A stretch of 34,856 bases of DNA from an uncultured Victivallis sp. Lineage in GTDB: Bacteria > Verrucomicrobiota > Lentisphaeria > Victivallales > Victivallaceae. The notes under the pieces are model-generated. The model ran no database searches, had not been told where the DNA came from, and worked only from the letters and a program-made list of their open reading frames with translations. Below, piece by piece: positions 30,183-34,856 of this stretch; position 1 is the first letter of the stretch, and each line of letters starts with the position of its first letter. The stretch lies in contig CALXOE010000046.1 of assembly GCA_944389935.1 (NCBI GenBank), forward strand, positions 1-34,856, in the 5' to 3' direction. The translations under genes were made by a program, and so were the position numbers.

Positions 30183-31280
30183 ATGCCATTTGAACGTGGA
30201 AGCGTCACATTTGCAATGTTTGAACTCAACGGCAAACTGCCGGAAGATCTGCTCGAGCTGTTTGCCGCGAAGAAAGCCGGTCCGCTCGATGCGGTCGATT
30301 CCGAACCGCAGTTCGGCTGGGTGACCGGACACCATCTGCTCGATACGACGATCGACGAGACCTCGGCGCAGCTCGGCGGCTGCTATTTTCTGGCGCTCCG
30401 CCAGGCGGTCCGGAAGATGCCGGGATCACTGCTGAACGCGATCTGCAAACGCGAGGAGCAGGCGTATATGCGCGCGAACAATCTCGAATACGTCTCTGCG
30501 AAAATGCGCAAGCAGATCCGCGAAGAGGCGTTTGAAAAACACATTCAGAAGATGCCGCCGGCGCTTTCGGGAATTCCGATGGTGCTCGATCCGAACGAAA
30601 AGCTGCTTTTCGTCGGGGCGACGAGCCGGACGCAGATCGATTTGTTCATCGAGCACTTTTTCCAGACCACGAAGCTCGAACCGCTGCAGCTCACGCCGGG
30701 TCTGCTGATCGAGAAGCTGCTGCAGAGTACGGAAGCGTCGTTCCCGATCCTGAACATTGCGAATCTGCCGGGAACCGGGACGGAACCGGCGGTCGGACGG
30801 GATTTCCTGATGTGGCTCTGGTATTACAGCGAGACGACCGGGAAACTCACTCATCCGCAGTACGGTGAATTTGACGTGCTCGTCGAAGGGCCGCTGACCT
30901 TTGCGGACGAGGGAGAGGCGAAAGGCGCCGGGGAAATCACGGTCAAGAAAGGGGATTCGCCGCTGCGCAGCGCCGAGGCGAAAGCCGCGCTCGAAGTCGG
31001 TAAGAAGCTCAAGAAAGCGAAGCTGAGTTTGACGCGCGAAAAGCAGATCTGGAGCGGGACGTTCGATGCGGATCAATTCGCGTTCAGTTCGTTCAAGCTG
31101 CCCGAGGGCGAGGAGATGAATGCCGACGAGGTGTTTGCCGAGCGCGTGCAGAACCTGATCATTTTCCGTGAGGCGATTTCGCTTTACTTCAAGAAGTTCG
31201 CCGAGACGATGACGGGGCTGGAATTTCCGAAGTTCGAGTCAGAAATCCGTGAATGGGCCAGGGATCGTGATGCCGTCTGA
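30183..31280 (+). CDS. RdgC-like recombination-associated protein
   Basis: A 365-residue protein that I assign to the RdgC-like group on pattern: an early FELNG...GWV block, a helical segment after RKMPGSLLNAICKREEQA with many charged residues, then LLFVGATSRTQIDLFIEHFFQTTKLEPLQL, FLMWLWYYSE, and a C-terminal part with GDSPLRSAEAKAALEVGKKL and TFDADQFAFSSFKLPEGEE. RdgC binds double-stranded DNA as a ring and modulates RecA. Similarity to the E. coli protein is weak, so the molecular role is inferred. ATG 30183 has AAGGA nine bases upstream. The stop overlaps the next gene by 11 bases. Confidence 0.62.
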   Translation: MPFERGSVTFAMFELNGKLPEDLLELFAAKKAGPLDAVDSEPQFGWVTGHHLLDTTIDETSAQLGGCYFLALRQAVRKMPGSLLNAICKREEQAYMRANNLEYVSAKMRKQIREEAFEKHIQKMPPALSGIPMVLDPNEKLLFVGATSRTQIDLFIEHFFQTTKLEPLQLTPGLLIEKLLQSTEASFPILNIANLPGTGTEPAVGRDFLMWLWYYSETTGKLTHPQYGEFDVLVEGPLTFADEGEAKGAGEITVKKGDSPLRSAEAKAALEVGKKLKKAKLSLTREKQIWSGTFDADQFAFSSFKLPEGEEMNADEVFAERVQNLIIFREAISLYFKKFAETMTGLEFPKFESEIREWARDRDAV

Positions 31281-31911
31281 TTGGATTGGAAATCACCCGG
31301 AGGACGCGCAGATCCGCTTCTTCACGGGAACGTGGGAGCTCTATCCGGCGGCGGAGCTTGCCGCAGCGCCGGTGGTCGAGCTCGACCTCGGTTGCGGCGT
31401 CGGGTCTTACACGGCCGAGCTGGCGCGCCGGTATCCGGAACGGAAGATCCTCGCCGCGGACGTGATGGTCGGGCGGCTGCGTAAACTCGTGAAACGGTGT
31501 CGCCGCATGGGAATCGAAAATATGACGATTCTGCGGACCGAGGCACGTCATCTGGTTGCATTCATGCTGCCGGACGAATCGATCGACCGGCTGCATCTGC
31601 TCTGTCCCGATCCGTGGCCGAAAGGGCGTCACAGCGGCCACCGGCTGTTGACGAGCGACTTTGTTTCGCAGCTGCACCGGGTGTTGAAGAAGGATGGAAT
31701 TTTTCATTTTTCGAGTGACGACGAAGCGTATTACACGGCGGTGCGCGGGGTGCTCGCCACGTCGAATCTCTTCGTGGAGGCGCCGGAGGCGATCGCGGAT
31801 CTCGCCGGGATCCGCAGTGATTTCGAGCAGCGCTGGAACGAGGAGGGAAAAGCGGTGCATCACATCGCATACCGTCGCATTCCGCGCCCCGCACATACGG
31901 TGGGACACTAG
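31270..31911 (+). CDS. trmB: tRNA (guanine-N7)-methyltransferase
   Basis: Methylates G46 in the tRNA variable loop using SAM. The 213-residue protein has the SAM-binding motif ELDLGCGVGSYTAELA, ILAADVMVGRL and the TrmB hallmark LLCPDPWPKGRHSGHRLL. The chosen ATG 31270 overlaps the rdgC-like gene by 11 bases with AGGGA upstream; a GTG at 31249 is the alternative. The 61-base gap that follows shows only a weak CCCC/GGGG hairpin. Confidence 0.92.
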   Translation: MPSDWIGNHPEDAQIRFFTGTWELYPAAELAAAPVVELDLGCGVGSYTAELARRYPERKILAADVMVGRLRKLVKRCRRMGIENMTILRTEARHLVAFMLPDESIDRLHLLCPDPWPKGRHSGHRLLTSDFVSQLHRVLKKDGIFHFSSDDEAYYTAVRGVLATSNLFVEAPEAIADLAGIRSDFEQRWNEEGKAVHHIAYRRIPRPAHTVGH

Positions 31912-31972
31912 GTCAAGGTGCATGAGAGATCCCCGGTATGGGGGCAACGTTTAAAATAGAAGCAATGATACG

Positions 31973-33256
31973 ATGAACATTTTTCAGGAACTCAAGGCAC
32001 GCGGTTTCTGCTACCAGCAGACCGACGAAGAGGCGATCGAAAAACTTCTGAGCAGTGAGCGGGTCAAGTTCTATGTGGGGTTCGATCCGACCGGGAACAG
32101 TCTGCATGTCGGCCATCTGCTGCCGGTGATGGCGATGCGGCTGCTGCAGAAAGCGGGGCACATTCCGATTGTGCTCGTGGGCGGGGCGACCGCCCGGATC
32201 GGTGATCCGTCCGGCAAAAAGACCGCTCGGCCGATGATGACGCTCGAGACCATCGCCGAAAACGTCGCATGCCTCCAGAAACAGCTCGCGCGTTTTATCC
32301 GGACTGAGAACGGCGAGGCGCACTTTGTGAACAATGCCGACTGGCTCTGTTCGATCGGCTACATCGACATGCTGCGTGAGGTCGGGACGATCTTCAGCGT
32401 GAACCGGATGCTCGCGCAGGAGTCGGTCAAGTCTCGGCTCGAGGACGGGTTGAGTTTTCTCGAGTTCAACTACTCGATTCTGCAGGCGTATGATTTCATG
32501 GTTCTCAACCGCGATTACGGCTGCAAGCTCGAAATGGGCGGCCAGGACCAGTGGGGGAACATGGTCGCGGGTACGGAGTTGATCCGGCGCAAGCTCGGCA
32601 ACGAGGTGCATTGCATGACGATTCCGCTGCTCATGAACAGCAATGGCGAGAAGTTCGGCAAGACAGCGGGCGGCAACAACGTCTGGCTCGATGTGAACCG
32701 CACGAGCGTGTTCGACTACTATCAGTTCTGGCGAAACAGCGACGATGCGCAGGTGGAAAAACTGATGCTCTACTTCAGCCCGCTGCCGATCGATGAGATC
32801 CACCGGCTCTGCGATCCCTCGGGAAACATCAACCGTGCGAAAGAGATTCTCGCCTACGAGGCCACGACTCTCGCCCATGGCGAAGAGGCGGCGCGCGAGG
32901 CGTTTGTGACGGCGGGGACCCGGTTCGGGTTTGCGGATCCGGAGCGGAAAGTCGAGACTTCGAGCAGCATCCGGAACGTCGATGCCGGGGCGGTGCGGGC
33001 CGATTTGCCGACCGTGACGGTGACGGCGGCGGAACTCGATGTTCCGGCTGGGCTCTCGGTTCCGAAACTTCTTGTGCTCGCGGGACTCTGCAAGACCAAC
33101 AGCGATGGGCGTCGGCTGATCCAGGGGAATGCGGTCAGCATCGACGACGAGAAAGTGACCGATGTGAATGCGAAGATCACGCGCGGGAACTTTCATGACG
33201 GTGCGTTCACGCTCCGGGCGGGGAAGAAGAATTTCCGCCGGGTTGTCCTCGGGTGA
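31973..33256 (+). CDS. tyrS: Tyrosyl-tRNA synthetase
   Basis: Charges tRNA-Tyr. The 427-residue class I synthetase has YVGFDPTGNSLHVGHLLP with the HIGH equivalent HVGH (45-48), GGQDQWGNM, and KFGKTAGG as the KMSKS equivalent (bacterial TyrS KFGKT form). The C-terminus is an S4 RNA-binding domain (KLLVLAGLCKTNSDGRRLIQ). Length is usual. The AGAAG ribosome binding site is modest. No T-box leader is visible in the short upstream gap. Confidence 0.96.
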   Translation: MNIFQELKARGFCYQQTDEEAIEKLLSSERVKFYVGFDPTGNSLHVGHLLPVMAMRLLQKAGHIPIVLVGGATARIGDPSGKKTARPMMTLETIAENVACLQKQLARFIRTENGEAHFVNNADWLCSIGYIDMLREVGTIFSVNRMLAQESVKSRLEDGLSFLEFNYSILQAYDFMVLNRDYGCKLEMGGQDQWGNMVAGTELIRRKLGNEVHCMTIPLLMNSNGEKFGKTAGGNNVWLDVNRTSVFDYYQFWRNSDDAQVEKLMLYFSPLPIDEIHRLCDPSGNINRAKEILAYEATTLAHGEEAAREAFVTAGTRFGFADPERKVETSSSIRNVDAGAVRADLPTVTVTAAELDVPAGLSVPKLLVLAGLCKTNSDGRRLIQGNAVSIDDEKVTDVNAKITRGNFHDGAFTLRAGKKNFRRVVLG

Positions 33257-33333
33257 TGAAGGGTTTCTCGGCGCGGACCGGGCATGCCGGCTGCACCGTG
33301 GAGAAAAAATTGGAAACGGAAAGGAACAGCTGT

Positions 33334-34359
33334 ATGACGCCTCAATTTTACGTTGCCGCGATGTCGGATCGCCCGGACGGGGGGATCTACCGGTATGAAA
33401 TGCGCGAAAAGGCCGCGCCTCCGGTTCAGGTCGGTTTCACGCCGATGCCGAATGTGAACTACCTCGCGTTTTCGCCGGATCGGAAGTACCTTTATTCGAC
33501 CTGCACGGTGGACGGCCATGCGGGGGTGGCGTCGTTTGCGGTGGGTGCGGACGGGTCACTGACGTTTTTGAGCAGCATGACCTCCGGAGGAAAAGCCGCC
33601 TGTTACGTGATCACTGATCCGAGTGGAAAATTCCTTTACTGCGCGAATTATCTGACCGGTGATTTTGCGGAGTTCCGGTTGGAATCGGGGCGGATCGTCG
33701 AGCAGACGAAACTTGTGCGTCACGAGGGACACGGGCCGAATGCCGCGCGGCAGGAGAGGCCGCACACCCACTTCACGAACATGACGCCGGACGGGAAATA
33801 TCTCATTGTGATCGACCTCGGAGTGGATGCGGTGTTCACCTACCGGATTGATCCGGAGAAGGGACTTGACGCGACGAGTCCGAACGTTCTGAAAGTTGCG
33901 CCGGGGGACGGGCCGCGCCATCTGGTGTTCGACCGTTCCGGGAAGATCGCTTATCTTGCGAACGAACTCGGGAACAGTGTGACGGCGCTCTCTTATTCGG
34001 ACGGGGAGTTCAAGATCATCGGCAAGGTGACGACGTTGCCGCGGTTCTGGCAGGGAGATACAAAGGTGGCTGCGATCCGGTTGTCGGCGGATGAGCGTTA
34101 TCTTTTTGCGTCGAATCGCGGTTTCGACTCGATTGCGGTATTTGAGCTGGACGGAAAGGGCGGCATGAAGCCGTCGGACATGGTACTTTCGGGTGGATCG
34201 AGTCCACGCGACATCAATTTCCTGCCGGGCGGGGAGTGGTTTGGTGCGGCGAACGAATTCTCTGACGTGGTGGTGTTTTTCGACTACGACGGCAAGGGAA
34301 AACTGACTCCGAACGGTTTTACGCTCAAACTGCCGCGTCCGCTGCATATTTTCTGGTAA
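33334..34359 (+). CDS. Lactonase of the 6-phosphogluconolactonase (YbhE/Pgl) beta-propeller family
   Basis: A 341-residue seven-bladed propeller protein. Blade repeats are visible: NVNYLAFSPDRKYLYSTC, ACYVITDPSGKFLYCANY, HFTNMTPDGKYLIVIDLGVD, GPRHLVFDRSGKIAYLANEL, AIRLSADERYLFASNRGFDS and SPRDINFLPGGEWFGAANE. The blade sequences RHLVF, LFASNRGFDSI and NF..GGEWF are typical of the COG2706 lactonase family. It likely hydrolyses 6-phosphogluconolactone or another sugar lactone in the cytoplasm; substrate is inferred. ATG 33334 has AAGGA eight bases upstream; an in-frame start at 33256 overlapping the tyrS stop would add a non-propeller extension. Confidence 0.85.
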   Translation: MTPQFYVAAMSDRPDGGIYRYEMREKAAPPVQVGFTPMPNVNYLAFSPDRKYLYSTCTVDGHAGVASFAVGADGSLTFLSSMTSGGKAACYVITDPSGKFLYCANYLTGDFAEFRLESGRIVEQTKLVRHEGHGPNAARQERPHTHFTNMTPDGKYLIVIDLGVDAVFTYRIDPEKGLDATSPNVLKVAPGDGPRHLVFDRSGKIAYLANELGNSVTALSYSDGEFKIIGKVTTLPRFWQGDTKVAAIRLSADERYLFASNRGFDSIAVFELDGKGGMKPSDMVLSGGSSPRDINFLPGGEWFGAANEFSDVVVFFDYDGKGKLTPNGFTLKLPRPLHIFW

Positions 34360-34375
34360 GGGAGCGTTGGACGCA

Positions 34376-34618
34376 ATGGAAATGGATGCGGCGACGCTCA
34401 ACAGAATTCTGGTAGTGCTGATCGTCGCCGGATTGATTGTCTCGAACACGGCCGGGCGGAAGTTTCCTCCGGTCCGTTTTTTCTCCCGGGCGGTGGTATG
34501 GGCGCTCTGCGGGGTGCTGGCGTACTGGAAAGCGCCGGTTCTCGCGTATGCGCTCTGGGGGTTGACGGCGGTATTCGTCTATCTGGGATTCCGGAAGCGC
34601 TGGAGTGAGGATGACTGA
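34376..34618 (+). CDS. Small membrane protein of unknown function
   Basis: About 80 residues with two or three hydrophobic helices (ILVVLIVAGLIV; AVVWALCGVLAYW; LAYALWGLTAVFVYLGF), basic turns and an acidic end WSEDD. No family recognised. It lies 16 bases after the lactonase gene and is probably cotranscribed. The start is uncertain: ATG 34376, or TTG 34367 which is closer to the AGGGAG sequence. Confidence 0.6.
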   Translation: MEMDAATLNRILVVLIVAGLIVSNTAGRKFPPVRFFSRAVVWALCGVLAYWKAPVLAYALWGLTAVFVYLGFRKRWSEDD

Positions 34619-34666
34619 TTTTCCGCATCTTTCATTCTATCGGCGCGGTGCGATCGACCGCATTGT

Positions 34667-34856
34667 TCAGAATTCTTTCCGGATTGCCGAGAGGATCAGT
34701 TTCCAGAGCCGGTTTCCGAGTTGTTCGGCGTGGCGGATCTTCACCGTGACGACGCGGCCGCTGTCGAGATCGGCGGGGACGGTGAATTCGAGCTCGATCC
34801 GGTAGAGCGGCAGCACCGAACTGTAATGATGGTCGTTCCCCGGGTCCGGATAGACC
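34667..34856 (-). CDS. 3' end of an unidentified minus-strand gene (partial)
   Basis: The minus strand is open from the right edge to TGA at 34667-34669, giving about 62 C-terminal residues that include DHHYSSVLPLYRIELEF, TVPADLDSGRVVTVKIRHAEQ and a final LILSAIRKEF. Composition and GC-rich third positions resemble real genes here, and the convergent arrangement after the small membrane protein is natural. No family is recognised. The 48-base gap to its left has only a weak GCGGT/ACCGC hairpin (34645-34661) that might terminate both genes. Confidence 0.65.
   Translation of the reverse strand, partial: VYPDPGNDHHYSSVLPLYRIELEFTVPADLDSGRVVTVKIRHAEQLGNRLWKLILSAIRKEF

Noticed and set aside
31928..31957. 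Possible tyrS promoter or terminator (CCCC/GGGG hairpin, TAAAAT)
   Set aside because: The stem is only four pairs with no T run, and no -35 box stands at proper spacing from TAAAAT.
1..34856. tRNA, rRNA, CRISPR, IS element or prophage
   Set aside because: No tRNA-like cloverleaf, regularly spaced repeats, transposase or integrase motif, or terminal inverted repeats were seen.

Overview
This 34.9 kb window is dense, GC-rich bacterial chromosome with almost no non-coding space and no gap above about 230 bases. I see no rRNA, tRNA, CRISPR, insertion sequence or phage module. The gene complement and protein style suggest the Lentisphaerota/Victivallales end of the PVC superphylum: a type III glutamine synthetase, a plant/fungal-type HisA, a glycerol-1-phosphate dehydrogenase, a cytoplasmic GH78 rhamnosidase and a Trp/Pro repeat lipoprotein. 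This placement is an inference with moderate confidence; no marker RNA is present to settle it.

Layout: (1) 1-1.2 kb: a GntR-type sugar-responsive repressor (-) with a clear sigma70 promoter and a perfect palindrome beside its -10 box, plus the start of an unidentified gene at the left edge. (2) 1.36-5.28 kb (+): a tightly coupled pyrimidine operon pyrR-pyrB-pyrC ending in an M20 amidohydrolase. (3) 5.25-8.5 kb (-): ligA followed by an NhaC-type antiporter. (4) 8.6-9.64 kb (+): asd, closed by a strong bidirectional terminator. (5) 9.7-13.0 kb (-): two small membrane-protein genes, glutamine synthetase III with its own promoter, and a third small membrane protein. (6) 13.1-16.2 kb (-): a repeat lipoprotein of unknown function and glycerol-1-phosphate dehydrogenase. 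(7) 16.45-21.97 kb (+): aconitase, uracil-DNA glycosylase, alpha-L-rhamnosidase and eukaryotic-type HisA. (8) 22.2-34.6 kb (+): a long co-directional run gyrA-folP-cdaA-cdaR-PpiD-like-speD-rdgC-like-trmB-tyrS-lactonase-small membrane protein. (9) The right edge holds the 3' end of an unidentified minus-strand gene.

Most of the window is housekeeping: pyrimidine, lysine/threonine, histidine, folate and polyamine synthesis, nitrogen assimilation, DNA topology and repair, and c-di-AMP signalling. Many neighbours overlap by ATGA or TGATG, which implies translational coupling. The recognisable promoters are sigma70-like, with a recurrent TATATT -10 box and 16-17 bp spacers.

The features most worth a second look are the lipoprotein built from about twenty 13-14-residue Pro/Trp repeats (13.1-14.9 kb), an AdoMet decarboxylase that appears to carry a second, degenerate copy of its own fold (29.3-30.1 kb), the plant-like HisA (21.2-22.0 kb), the glycerol-1-phosphate dehydrogenase with inverted repeats around its promoter (15.0-16.3 kb), and a GyrA with Ala at position 83. 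I did not find an obvious new defence or mobile system here.
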